64,000 nucleotides of DNA from contig CDRNVI010000004.1 of the NCBI GenBank assembly GCA_977017575.1, positions 372,001 through 436,000 on the forward strand. Direction: 5' to 3'. The stretch is from Paramoeba atlantica. Its lineage: Eukaryota; Discosea. The position numbers and the translations under genes were made by a program. Each line of letters starts with the position of its first letter. Within the stretch, counting starts at the first letter, position 1. This document shows positions 50,329 through 59,491 of the stretch, piece after piece. The notes under the pieces are model-generated. The model searched no databases. It worked only from the letters and a program-made list of their open reading frames with translations, and was not told the DNA's origin.

Positions 50329-51544
50329 ATTGGGGCAGGGGGACCAAGACAACCCGTCTGAATCCTTACCGGCCGTACCTCTACGCGATAGTGACTGGAC
50401 CGGGGACACCCGAACTGGCTCAGTTTGTGGGAAGTTTGAGACCAGACCAGCGCCTGTGTTACACGACGGTCCGGGAGATGGACCACAGGATGAATCAACT
50501 TCTCGGTCCGGGGTATGGAACACATTCCATAAAAAGAGGTGCAATTACTTACCTATTCCACGAGATCTCCCTCGGGAATCTCAGGATGGAGGACGTCCAG
50601 AACCTCACGAAACACCTCAACGTCGAATCACTGTTGCGCTACAACGCAAGCAGTATTACAACGGCAAGGGCTCTAGGGACGCAGAGAGTCTCAGCACGTC
50701 TCCCAGTGCTGTAACCTCGGAGCACGTGGCAAAGTGCTTCGAGGAAGTGCCTTACCTTCGCAGGCACTCCGTTGTTTGTGCACGCCGCTCTTCACGGCTA
50801 GCCAAGGCACACGACGCACCCCTACCTTTGCACGTTAAGAAGTCGATACCTGTTATCCATTTGGATCAGGTTAAGGAGTGGATGAGTATGTCAGCTGCCA
50901 CTCGTTTTCGCAAGGTAGTGGATGAATTATTATGGCTACCTAAAGCCCCGTACCCCGAACCTAGTGTGAAAGGTTCATTGCCTGAGGCGGACGTCCGATT
51001 GTTGGAGGACGCAGGCATAATCTCTAAGGTCCCGGCGCAGGAGTTGAGAAAGCGCCCATCGATGCAGTTCATGATTCCCTTCACGGTTGTGGAGACCGAT
51101 GATCAGGGCAATCAGCGCAGAAGGTTTATTTCGTGGACACGGGACGATAATGATAGACTTAAAGGATATGAACCACAGGTCCCTTTATATCATCCCTCCA
51201 AGTACCTTCATAAGGCGCACGAGCCGATGGCTGTGAAGCGGGACTTCACATGCGGGTTTTACCAGATTGGTATCCCGAAGAGGGCGCGGCCCAAATTCCG
51301 CCTTAGAACGAACAGTGGAGACGTGTTTGAGATGAACGTCCTCCCGATGGGCCATAGGTGTGCACCGGAGGTTATGCACACGGTTACCGCCGCGATTGCT
51401 GGCGAGGCGTCGATTTGTTCTCAGCGCTACTCGTTTCACCGAGGCGCTATCGACGTTTATGTTGACGGAGTTCGGTTTGCAGGAACCCACTCCGAGGCCA
51501 CCACGTACGCTCAGTTCATTGACGAGCGTTGCGACAAGGCGAAC
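50329..51544 (+). pseudogene. YR2 recombinase end and RT, left part
   Basis: Part of the YR2 fossil. The recombinase catalytic end is readable to 50714 (GYGTHSIKRGAITYLF, SLLRYNASSITTARALG) and overlaps the RT frame, as in YR1 and YR3. RT blocks follow: FMIPFTVVETDDQ, RRFISWTRDDN, VKRDFTCGFYQIGIP, EMNVLPMGHRCAPEVMHT, DVYVDGVRFAG. The SL retrocopy interrupts at 51545. Confidence 0.83.
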
Positions 51545-52336
51545 TTTGAAATGCAGATTGATGTTTTTTTGGTTCCGTCATAGTCAGATGACGAAGTAAA
51601 AAACAATGTATTTTGCTCGTTCTAATACTTCCCGGAGATCACATAACCGTATATATGCATTTGGGGATTTAATCCTTTTGTTTATACCTATTCATTTCAA
51701 AAGTGGTCTTAAGCATAATTTTATCTTCGCAGAAATTTATCGCAGCATAATTTTATCTTTTCAGAATTTTTATCGCAGTAGAATTTCATCGCAACGAAAT
51801 TTATCTCAGCAAAACTAGAAAAAGTTAGCATAAATAATGATCGCAGGCACCGCAGACCTGAATATCAAGAACACCATATGCAGTGTTGTATTTTGATTTT
51901 TGAGGTGACATGCATCACGCAAGAGACGTGCACTCCTCAGCAGGAAGAAGGAAACTTCCTGTCTCTTCAGTTTGCCGGAGCGTAAATGGGTTATCCGTGC
52001 TCATCAACAAACCTCCGAGACAAGAAGTCTCACTTTCCTCTGCTTCAGAGTACACAATCTCATCACTTACCCATTGAAAGCATTCCGCAACACTCTCCAT
52101 CTTTCCAGTTTGCCGGAGCGTAAGTGGGTTTTCCGTGCTCATCAACAAACCTTCAAAATGAAGAGTGTCTCGTCCTGCTTTCAACGAGCACATGATCTTT
52201 TTGCATGCGCATGCCACACTCAGTGCCTTTTTCACCTTTCCAGTGTCGTTTGCTTCGGAGCGCGGGCGAAAGCGAGGGTCCTCCGACGATGTGACATTTG
52301 AAAGGATCATAAAAGGAATAAAAATCAACAAGGTAC
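51545..52336 (-). mobile_element. SL-bearing retrocopy of an mRNA, TSD AGGCGAAC
   Basis: 792-bp insert flanked by AGGCGAAC (51537-51544, 52337-52344). On the minus strand it begins with the last 11 nt of the SL exon (GTACCTTGTTG, 52336-52326), then a short 5'UTR, a 131-codon ORF and about 370 bp of AT-rich 3' sequence. No long A-tail is visible at its 3' end (only AAG before the TSD). Best read as a trans-spliced host mRNA retrocopied by LINE machinery. Confidence 0.75.
51915..52310 (-). CDS. Unknown 131-residue protein encoded by the SL retrocopy
   Basis: ATG at 52310, 15 nt after the SL exon; open to a stop at 51915. Not recognised. A 15-residue motif occurs twice, GLLMSTENPLTLRQT (54-68) and GLLMSTDNPFTLRQT (100-114), from a 46-bp internal duplication. 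There is a Cys pair region (SVACACKKIMCS, 31-42) and no clear signal or membrane segment. Being the first ATG after the leader and undamaged, it is plausibly a recent copy of a real host gene, but expression is unknown. Confidence 0.5.
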   Translation of the reverse strand: MILSNVTSSEDPRFRPRSEANDTGKVKKALSVACACKKIMCSLKAGRDTLHFEGLLMSTENPLTLRQTGKMESVAECFQWVSDEIVYSEAEESETSCLGGLLMSTDNPFTLRQTEETGSFLLPAEECTSLA

Positions 52337-52344
52337 AGGCGAAC

Positions 52345-53226
52345 GGTCTTTTCAAAGATCGGGGTCAGCCCCCTGTAGCACAGTACGTGTTCAATGGGGT
52401 GGCGTTCGACCATAACGCGCATACGGTCTGCCTGGGACCGCGAGTGATCAGGAAACTGCGAGCCGACTCTTTCTTCAACATTTCCTTTGTTGACCTAGAG
52501 GCGGTGGTGGGGCGCCTCATTTATGGCTCCGCAGTTCTCCGGCTCAATATGCCGCGGTTTTATTTCGCTTTGAAGGTGGCGCAACGGCGTATCAACTTGT
52601 TGAACCGTTGCCCGAAGTTATGTGACCGTCCGGTCGCACTCCCTGTCGTCACTCGCTCCATGCTAGCAGAGTGGAGAAACGAGTTGTTGGAGAATGTTCC
52701 ACGGTCTCCACCTCCCCACCCCGATGTTGTTCCACACAAGCATCGTCTCTACACCGATGCCTCGGTGAAAGGGTGGGGAGCGATTATGTATTTAGACAGC
52801 GGAGAGGTTTTGATTACGGGAGAGGCGTGGCCTGAGTCATCCTCGTATGAGGTGAACCGTGCGGAAGCTGCAGCAGTCCGCTTAGCCCTCGAGAAGTTTT
52901 CCGCGCATTGCCCCCGTGGAACCTGCTTGGATGTTTTTGTTGACAACACCTCCTGTCAGGCTGCACTGAACAGGAGGATCTCCAAGTCAGAGGGGGTTTC
53001 AATGGAATTGCGCGAAGTCCTGCGACTGACAGAGGACAAAGGTATTTGTGTCAAGGCAGCGTACATATCCACGGCGGATGCTGTCATACCCGGCGGATGC
53101 TGTCAGTCGCGGGAAGGAGATTGAGAGAGAGAAGGTTGAGAAATATAAAGGCAACATCGACAAATACAGCGATAATCAGCATCATCATATTGGTAAGCTA
53201 GACAGTCATATTGAAGGAAAACCCTA
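52345..53226 (+). pseudogene. YR2 RT/RNase H, right part
   Basis: Part of the YR2 fossil. QYVFNGVAFDH, ELEA-type block (DLEAVVGRLIYGSAVL), then RNase H: LYTDASVKGWGAIMY, NRAEAAAVRLALEK, VFVDNTSCQAALN. 52747-53265 is almost identical to the YR2' piece at 21316-21834. Confidence 0.85.
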
Positions 53227-53808
53227 GGGGACAGGATCACCAAATACAAAAAAAAAAAAAAAAAAAAACAAGACAAGAAAAAAAACAAAGACAAGACTAT
53301 TTTGAGCCTAACTTTAAAAAAAAGAAAAAAAACAAAGACAAGAAAAAAAGAAAAAAAAAAAAAAAAAAAAGAGAGCGGACGGGGTCCTGGGGTTTGGAGG
53401 TTGTCCCTATAATTTTGGAAGGTTATGGATGTTAATCGGTTGACAAACTTTATCCTCACGCCTTGGTTTTCGAAAAAAACAAGGTTCCCCAATGTGAGAT
53501 AAAGGTGAGTAAAGTTTTCTTTACTCTGCGATTAGCGCCTTAATGTTTTTAACCGCGTCATTGTTGACACGGCCGTACACCACGCCTAGTTGCTCCACAC
53601 TTCTAGGTCCCAAGTTGGTATATGGGCAGAGGTTGAAAGCGTAACCTGTGTAGCTCGTGTGAGCTTGTAAAGGGCGTGGTAATGGACTGGTCATCTATTG
53701 CTATCGTTATCCTTTTGTGAGCTCTGCATATTTTGATATTTTCTATCTATTAATATTTGACTACGTGATTGGGCATTTTGCGTTTATTGTGACGTGTGTG
53801 TGGGAAGG
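53227..53808 (+). other. YR2 3' untranslated region with A-rich tract
   Basis: A-rich/GACAAG tract (about 53250-53370) then a segment nearly identical to 26771-27207 with the LINE-A-like RNA fold. No coding potential; the Lys-rich plus-strand and Phe-rich minus-strand frames are artefacts of the A-runs. Confidence 0.65.
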
Positions 53809-54026
53809 TTGGCCGAGGGTTCCGGTGGGGGGGAACCCCGTTAACAGAGTGACATTGATTGTGTTGTTTTATGCAGGCTTGTTTCTTTTCCATCTTTGTG
53901 CGTCTGAAATGAATGAATGATATGTTGTGTCATTTTGAATTACGATTGAGCTATTCATAGTTGTTCATTTATTCATATATGTTATCAGTGTATATGTTTC
54001 CAGGGAGCCCCTCGGCGTGGATTTCT
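53809..54026 (+). repeat. YR2 B repeat
   Basis: Matches B1/B2 of YR2' (27208-27426, 27627-27845), ending GGCGTGGATTTCT against LINE-C5. Contains a GGTTCCGGTGGGGGGGAACC stem. Confidence 0.85.
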
Positions 54027-55208
54027 CGATAACAACGTCGAAAAAGTGCTGCACCAGTGGTTGGGAGAAATGACCAAAGAGCAAATCGAATTGGCTCGGC
54101 TGCCGCTAAAGAAAGGAGGCCTCGGTCTGACATCATGTCATAGTATTCGTGCGGCGTCATACGAAACTTCTCGTTACCTAGCTCTAGAGCGCAAAAACTC
54201 AATTTCTGCTCGGGCGGGCAATGCGAGTAACGTATCCGCTATCATGGATAATGGAATGAGTCAAACAGCAGTGGTCGCCCCAATCGATGAAGTAACAACA
54301 GCCGCGCAATTGCACCAGAAAGCATACGAGGCTTTAAAGGATCACGATCCCAAGCTAGCCACAATATTAAATGCCACCACACGGAAAGGAAGCTATGACT
54401 GGTTACAGTCTAATGCTAAATTTGTACCCACGCGTGCATTTCAGATTGCAATCATGACACGCCTTGGGATGCCTCATCCTCGACTCCCGAAATCGCTGCT
54501 GTGCCCCGGCTGTCGTATGTTACTCGACAACAAAACAGCTTTGCAGCACATCCCCGGATGCGTCCAATGTACAGGGCTTAATGCCACAGTGAAGCACAAA
54601 ATTCACCGTTAAAGATTTCCTATTTTTTTTAACGCACCTCGCTAACGGCATTCAAGCACAATCGGCTGGTTAAGTATATCTTCGATTTGGCGCAAAAGGC
54701 CGGTATACAATGTGAGAAAGAACCGCGATCTTTTTCGACTTGGCAATGCGGAATTTGCAAGAATAAAGTGTTTCCAAGCAAGAAAATGATTCATGACAAA
54801 ACATGTGCCGGACGTCAGCTGTTTCGCTCAGGGCCTGATTTGGTGATATATTGGTCAACCGGGGAAATATTTTATGATCTAACTGTGGTGCACGAGCTAT
54901 CGAACTCCAATCAAGCGAAATCTTGTTCCCAGCTTCTTACAGATGCAATCAAGCGGAAACGGGATACATATGTGACATCCGGAAAAATTCCCGACTTCGC
55001 ATTTCAGTGCATCCCAGTGCTGTCCTGCGGCTCTCTTCATCAAAATACGAGATCTCTGTTGCATGTCCTATCCGACGCGGCACTCTTAAATCGTCGAGCA
55101 ACTGAAATGGAGTTCAAGCTCCTACTTCAGGAACTGAATGGGACGGAAGTGTACGCCCAGTTGCGGAACCACTTATCCCCGCAAGGCAGCAGCAGGTACA
55201 GCATTTGA
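54027..55208 (+). pseudogene. LINE-C5, right part: thumb, knuckle, endonuclease
   Basis: Resumes after YR2: DNNVEKVLHQWLGEMTKEQ, RLPLKKGGLGLTS, ARLG-type helix (TRLGMPHPRLPKSLLCPGC), HIPGCVQCTGLNATVKH. A 54-bp insert at 54600-54653 shifts the frame; after it NRLVKYIFDLAQKAG, EKEPRSFSTWQC and the nuclease core RSGPDLVIYW...IFYDLTVVHELS read to a stop at 55206-55208. 5' truncated and frameshifted by the insert, so inactive. Confidence 0.87.
54600..54653. mobile_element. 54-bp insert with 8-bp TSD AAGCACAA
   Basis: Flanked by AAGCACAA at 54592-54599 and 54654-54661. Near its ends it carries CCGTTA and TAACGG in inverted orientation, with a T-run in the middle. It looks like a very short DNA-transposon derivative; removing it restores the LINE-C5 frame. 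Family unknown. Confidence 0.7.
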
Positions 55209-55560
55209 GCCAAATGTATCAACATAGTTTCGTTTCTCAATGCCTATATGTATTATTATATACATAATGAGAACTTGTGAAAGTAATCTGCGTATTCAAT
55301 TTAGTTCAATACACATGAATATTTCAGCACGTAAACCATAATATTTTATTATATACCAAGGAAAGTGTTTATATCCACGTTTAAAAAGTTTTTCCCACCC
55401 ACCCGCCCGGAGGCTATTGAAGTAGTTTCCCATTCGTTAGTACTGTGAGAAAATGAATTATAGTAGCGCTACTAAGTGACATATGTTGTTTTACTTTATA
55501 CTTTATATATTGATGTACAAACATATTCGATGGATTGAGAGTGCATATTCGATGGATTGA
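55209..55560 (+). other. LINE-C5 3'UTR and spacer
   Basis: AT-rich, no gene. A 22-bp unit CATATTCGATGGATTGAGAG(TG) is tandemly duplicated at 55522-55565 just before the next LINE-C piece. Confidence 0.5.
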
Positions 55561-55561
55561 G

Positions 55562-55758
55562 AGTGCTTACCAGTTCTCTCCGGAGGCTTGCTCCACGTGA
55601 ATACCCGTAATCTGCTACACAATCTCGCGGACAGGTGCCAGATAGACCGCGAATTCATATGCCAGGATTTTTGTTTATACATGCAAGAGCTGACAGGATC
55701 GACTTTATCAAGCCACCTAAAAAAATATGGAATTACCACAGCAGCAGATGCGACTTTA
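55562..55758 (+). pseudogene. LINE-C6 C-terminal tail
   Basis: About 65 codons matching the extreme C-terminus of LINE-C: CLPVLSGGLLHVNTRNLLHN, LADRCQIDREFICQDFCLYM, QELTGSTLSSHL (compare IPVLSCGSMHNATRNLLWAI in C1). The 5' part is absent. Confidence 0.8.
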
Positions 55759-55837
55759 GGGATATGATTTTGGGAAATGAATCTAGAATAAAGGAAACAA
55801 AAAAAAACTACAGATTAGCTGGAGTAGAAGTATACGT

Positions 55838-55912
55838 TTAGAAATTTAGGATGATTGACATAATGGCCCTTCGTGGCACATAAAAAAAAAACTCTTACAA
55901 GTTATGGAGCGA
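55838..55912 (+). mobile_element. YR-type A-repeat fragment
   Basis: Virus-like fossil fragment. GAAATTTAGG then the hairpin TGGCCCTTCGTGGCACA (55863-55879), an A-run and CTCTTACAAGTTAT, resembling the YR3 A repeat (59492-59692). No coding part remains. Confidence 0.55.
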
Positions 55913-55969
55913 CCAGTCTATCTTTCAGCTCCCGTCTGTGGCTTTGAATCAAGTGAGCGCACGCCGATG

Positions 55970-56079
55970 CATTTCACCCACCGAGCCCCCAGCCATTTGG
56001 CCGAGGGTTCCGGTGGGGGGGAACCCCGTTAACAGAGTGACATTGATTGTGTTGTTTTATGCAGGCTTGAAAAAAAAAA
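55970..56079 (+). mobile_element. YR2 B-repeat fragment with A-run
   Basis: Virus-like fossil fragment: matches B (from CACCCACCGAGCCCCCAGCC to TGCAGGCTTG, compare 27604-27695) and then ends in a 10-A run. Confidence 0.75.
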
Positions 56080-56217
56080 ATGGATTTGACGAAGGGTAGG
56101 ATTACATTAATGTATTTTACACTTGATTTGAGTTTTTCAATCTTCACGAATACAATTTTATACGAATGCGCTGATTATATCTATAGCGAATTCCCACTCA
56201 AAAATATATAAAAAGAT
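56080..56217 (+). other. Last segment of the LINE-C5 insertion
   Basis: 138 bp of AT-rich sequence between the A-run and the right TTCAAAGCT (56218-56226). No identity seen; the LINE-E minus-strand frame stays open across it by chance to 56158. Confidence 0.5.
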
Positions 56218-57495
56218 TTCAAAGCTAAGATTTGGATCTCCATCATCAGCGCCACTAAATTTCATGAAGTACGATCGAATTTCGTTAAGTTTATCATTTC
56301 GTGAGCTTCCGTTCGTGCTAAAGGTATCACGATATTGCCCGCATATCTTTCGAATCGTTCTCCATGGGTTTGAATGGTTTTTACGAAGCTGTTTTTCAAT
56401 CTCCAAGCATTCGTCAGAAATAATCTCTTCAACTTCCGCTTTATTCTCCATTACGAGAGCGTTGAACACCTTTTTGTTTCTGCTCTTGTGATATAAACCG
56501 CGCAAATCATGTATTTTTGAGTCCTTTACAGCTTCTTTGTTCAAATTTCGTTTCGTCGGTTTTTTGAAACTTTTTACAGCATTTTTCATATATTGTGCGA
56601 GAGCGCCCCATGATCGACAAGAGTTCGAGGTTGCTCGATATTGGTCGTGAACTTTATTGATGAAATTCTTCCTATCCTCACTATTTCGAAGAGAAATCCA
56701 CGAGAGCTGATTCGTATTCGTTTTGGGATCACTGACTCGCCATTTAATTTTAATTCTGGCTATAACACAACAGTGAGTAGTAGGAATGGGTGCCTTGATC
56801 ACTTTGTGTCGTTGAATTGCCGATGCAAATCTGCTACAAATAAATATGTGATCTAACTGCCTTAAAGTTTTGTTTGGTAATTCGCATGTCCATTTCCGAC
56901 TACTTGGACAAAGACTGTGCGCAGACTTACAGTCTATAGAACAAGAAAGTCCTTTAAGACGGGCGGCCGCAATGGGATCTAGATCCTTATTTGTTATATG
57001 TGTCAAAGGTGCGTTAAAGTCGCCCAGCACAATTAATGGGCGACGCGGGTTGCTTTCCCTTATTCTCAAGCACCAACGTTCGAGTTCTCCGTAGAACTCC
57101 GTAACCTCGACGTCCTTAGAATCGCGTGTAGGAGAATATACGTTAATAACTGTTGCGACTCCTTCCTCCATCTCAAATTCACCCGACATAATCCTTTCAC
57201 TGATTTTAGATACCTTAGACAAGGGAAAAGTGCTGACGAATCCCATTCCATTGTATGCATCCTTTGCGCGCGCTGGAATGAGTTTCAAGTGAAACTCTGC
57301 GTTCCGATATTGTACTTTGCGGTGAAGGACATCCGACTTTTCAGAAGATGGGAATCTGAATCGCGTTTCCTGCAGGCCCAGAATATTTATTCCCTTCAGA
57401 CCAATGAAGTCCCAGCATGCACGCATTCTCGCGTAAAGCGCGAACGAGAGCTCTGCAGATGTCCTCGGCCGATTCCGAAGCGCTGAAATCGCCAT
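56218..57495 (-). pseudogene. LINE-E AP-endonuclease domain
   Basis: Minus-strand ORF from the ATG at 57495 (MAISALRNRPRTSAELS), about 425 residues to the TSD. APE-family landmarks: INILGLQETRFRF (catalytic Glu), VINVYSPTRDS (Tyr), LIVLGDFNAP (Asp, Asn), RQLDHIFIC (Asp), PTTHCCVIA (His). A helical linker follows (NFINKVHDQYRATSN, EEIISDECLEIEKQL). The enzyme nicks target DNA to prime reverse transcription. It joins the RT fragment at 39081 across the C5 insertion: GDPNLSFE continues into LLPPLVPISD. Confidence 0.88.
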
Positions 57496-57694
57496 CACCA
57501 CCCCGTCTACCGCTCATTCCTTCCCCAGGGCCAGCGCGAGATCAGCGAGAACCGTCAGATCAAAGCCATCCGGAATCCTCGACAATTGCAGGCGGACATG
57601 AACAAGCGCCAGAATCTCGGTTGATTAAAATCAAAAAGAAATGGCAAGACTTCGTAGGGACATACCGAAACCAAACGCCACAGCATGAACCAAT
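57496..57694 (+). pseudogene. Proline-rich segment, possible LINE-C N-terminus
   Basis: Plus-strand frame SPPRLPLIPSPGPARDQREP, then RLIKIKKKWQDFVGTYRN, loosely like the Pro-rich N-terminus of LINE-C1 and its KQMRWEFHEALRQ region. It is joined at 57695 to the C2-type C-terminal segment. It could instead include LINE-E 5'UTR. Confidence 0.4.
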
Positions 57695-58346
57695 GATCTA
57701 TGTCTGCGAGCCGGGATCCCATGCGAGCGTGAACCGCGACAATTCACATCATACCGATGCCTTAAATGTACCGAAGCGGTGAGCGAACAGCGAAAACAGG
57801 AGCATCAGAAAACATGTGGAACCACATCCTTCCATCGAAGCGGCCCGGACCTCGTGATCTTTTGGGTGTCGGGTGAAATATTTTATGATTTCACGGTAAC
57901 AAATGAACTATCGAAATCAAACATCCACAAACGGGGAGCCCAACTGATGCAGGAAGCAGAAAAAAGGAAGCTGGACACTTATGTAAACTCCGATCTAATT
58001 CCTCGGGAAAAATTTGTATGCCTATCAGTGCTTGCCGGAGGAGCCATGAACAAAAGCAGTGTCGCCCTTCTGAAGGCATTAGCTGATGCAAACGGACGTG
58101 ATCGTGAAACCGTAGTGCGAGATTTTGGAATGCATCTACAAGAATTAAACGGTGTCATTCTGAACGCTCAAATGGGCAAAGCGTTGTCGCAAGTTTAAAA
58201 TTTAATATTTAGTTATTCAATAGCCAGCTTACAAAGACGCGTAAGCTTAGTTAGTTACTATCCCCCTGACAAGGGGGGTAGCGCCAATACGAAACGGAAG
58301 AAAACAGAATATGATTTGTAAAAAAAAAAAATAAAAAAAAAAAAAA
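57695..58346 (+). pseudogene. LINE-C7: 3' end nearly identical to LINE-C2
   Basis: Repeats 46105-46753 (offset about 11,590) through the nuclease core SGPDLVIFW...IFYDFTVTNE, stop at 58196-58198, 3'UTR and A-run. The match ends at the A-runs and the flanks differ, as expected for two insertions of the same young subfamily. Confidence 0.87.
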
Positions 58347-58450
58347 TTTCCAAGTATCCGCATATATGCTTTTGTGGATGACATAAGCTTTGCTTCGCAG
58401 GACGCCGACCTTCTGACTTCTGCGTTCCTCCGCATACGTGAACCAATCGA
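58347..58450 (+). pseudogene. LINE-C8 RT sliver
   Basis: 34 codons around RT motif C: IRIYAFVDDISFASQDADLL, TSAFLRIREP (compare VKVLAYVDDVSLTSPSGKEV in C1). Cut on the left by C7 and on the right by C9. Confidence 0.8.
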
Positions 58451-59491
58451 AAACACAGGCACAGGATACCAAGGCAACATCGATACCACGGCCCACGCGC
58501 CACTAAATCGCGAAGTCCAAGAATCTAGGGCTCATAATCTCAGTCCACATGACGAGGGCGCAACAAGTCGAGAGCAGACTGACGATTCCAACAATGACAA
58601 TCGAGACCCCCTTTTCCACGATTGCGAATCGCCAGTGCAACAACGAAACAATGATGAGGGTCCACCATTGCCAGCTCCTCTATCACCACCTGAACCGATC
58701 GATCACGAAGGATACAAAAATTTAACCAATGGAATAGATAACGACCTACAATCAGCGTGCACAATAGATCCGCGATACAATTTTCCATTGACAGCCGAAG
58801 GAATATCCAATGCTATAAACAAGGCAAAAGCGGGCGATATATGCGATCTGACCTGGGGTTTCGATTGCCAAGACACGCTTAGTGTATCAAGGGGAACTGT
58901 ATCATCAGCAAATCACAGGAGTGGACGAACAAAGTTGTCGATGGAATACTCAGGAGTTCAAGGCCACAAAGTAAATAACACGTTCAAGGGTTTTCTTCCA
59001 CCGCAAACGAATGTTCGAGTTTACAAAATACAATGGGTTAAAAGACAGATTCCGATGGTCCACAGTGAACGCAGCAAAACGAACGTCAGCCAAACAGTTA
59101 CAAAATACACGGAAGAAGATTTAGATCTAACCCCCATGCCCAAACTCCGAGCAATCCACGCCGACTTTGCACCATGCGTCATCGCCATATACAGGGACAT
59201 CATAAGAGACTACGCAATCAGCTCGTATGATCTTAGGAACGATATCTGGAACAGAGTCCTATCGGCGATGAAACATTCGTTGACGGTCGTACGAACAGCA
59301 TCGCGTCGACAGAAGCGGAGGCGTCCGTTCCGGGACGACGAAAATGATATGGACACGGATGAGAAGAGCAAAGCTGAAATGCGCACGATTAAGAAAGCAA
59401 CCCGCCTAGCGTTAGAAGGATGCGTAACCAAGGCAACAAAAGTTCTGGATCAAGAAGTGCGACCACATGAACTCACGGATGACGAAATATT
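58451..59491 (+). pseudogene. LINE-C9 N-terminal part
   Basis: About 345 codons of a LINE-C N-terminus: acidic/Pro-rich start (PLPAPLSPPEPIDHE), conserved domain CDLTWGFDCQD...GTVSSANHRSG, NVRVYKIQW, EEDLDLTPMPKLRAIHADFA, CVIAIYRDIIRDYAISSYDL, MRTIKKATRLALEG and TKVLDQEV. It ends where YR3 inserts (after TDDEI); RT and endonuclease would lie beyond YR3, outside the window. Frame intact up to there. Confidence 0.83.

Larger units (their letters stand above)
39251..54026 (+). mobile_element. YR2: DIRS-order YR retrotransposon, interrupted
   Basis: Virus-like fossil, broken by four insertions (LINE-C2 chain, DT2, DT3, an SL retrocopy) and a few smaller lesions. Parts: A1 (39251-39426), gag, recombinase, RT/RNase H, 3' untranslated region, one B repeat (to 54026). 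A second A and B are expected from the YR2' copy (27208-27845) but only one B is present, consistent with recombination between B1 and B2. It sits in LINE-C5 with no target duplication. Its near-identity to YR2' and the layered younger inserts suggest a moderate age. Confidence 0.85.
32229..57495 (-). mobile_element. LINE-E: ingi-like APE/RT/RNase H LINE, opened to 25 kb by nested insertions
   Basis: Its remaining pieces, in minus-strand order, are endonuclease 57495-56218, RT 39081-37832, post-RT region 33321-32881 and RNase H 32740-32229. Each gap is an insertion with a target duplication: TTCAAAGCT (39073-39081/56218-56226), TTGTT (33317-33321/37832-37836) and AAAAGGCACAT (32730-32740/32881-32891). 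APE-RT-RNase H order is that of the ingi/I group known in kinetoplastids. The 3' end is lost at about 32229. This is the oldest traceable layer of the right two-thirds of the window. Confidence 0.82.

Noticed and set aside
39251-54026. LTR retrotransposon
   Set aside because: No protease or DDE integrase; the ends are split A/B repeats, no TSD is present, and a tyrosine recombinase is encoded.
55522-55565. Tandem 22-bp duplication as a target-site duplication
   Set aside because: The two copies abut with nothing between them, so it is a simple local duplication.
56158-56217. C-terminal residues of the LINE-E endonuclease ORF
   Set aside because: They lie outside the right TTCAAAGCT copy and belong to the end of the LINE-C5 insertion.
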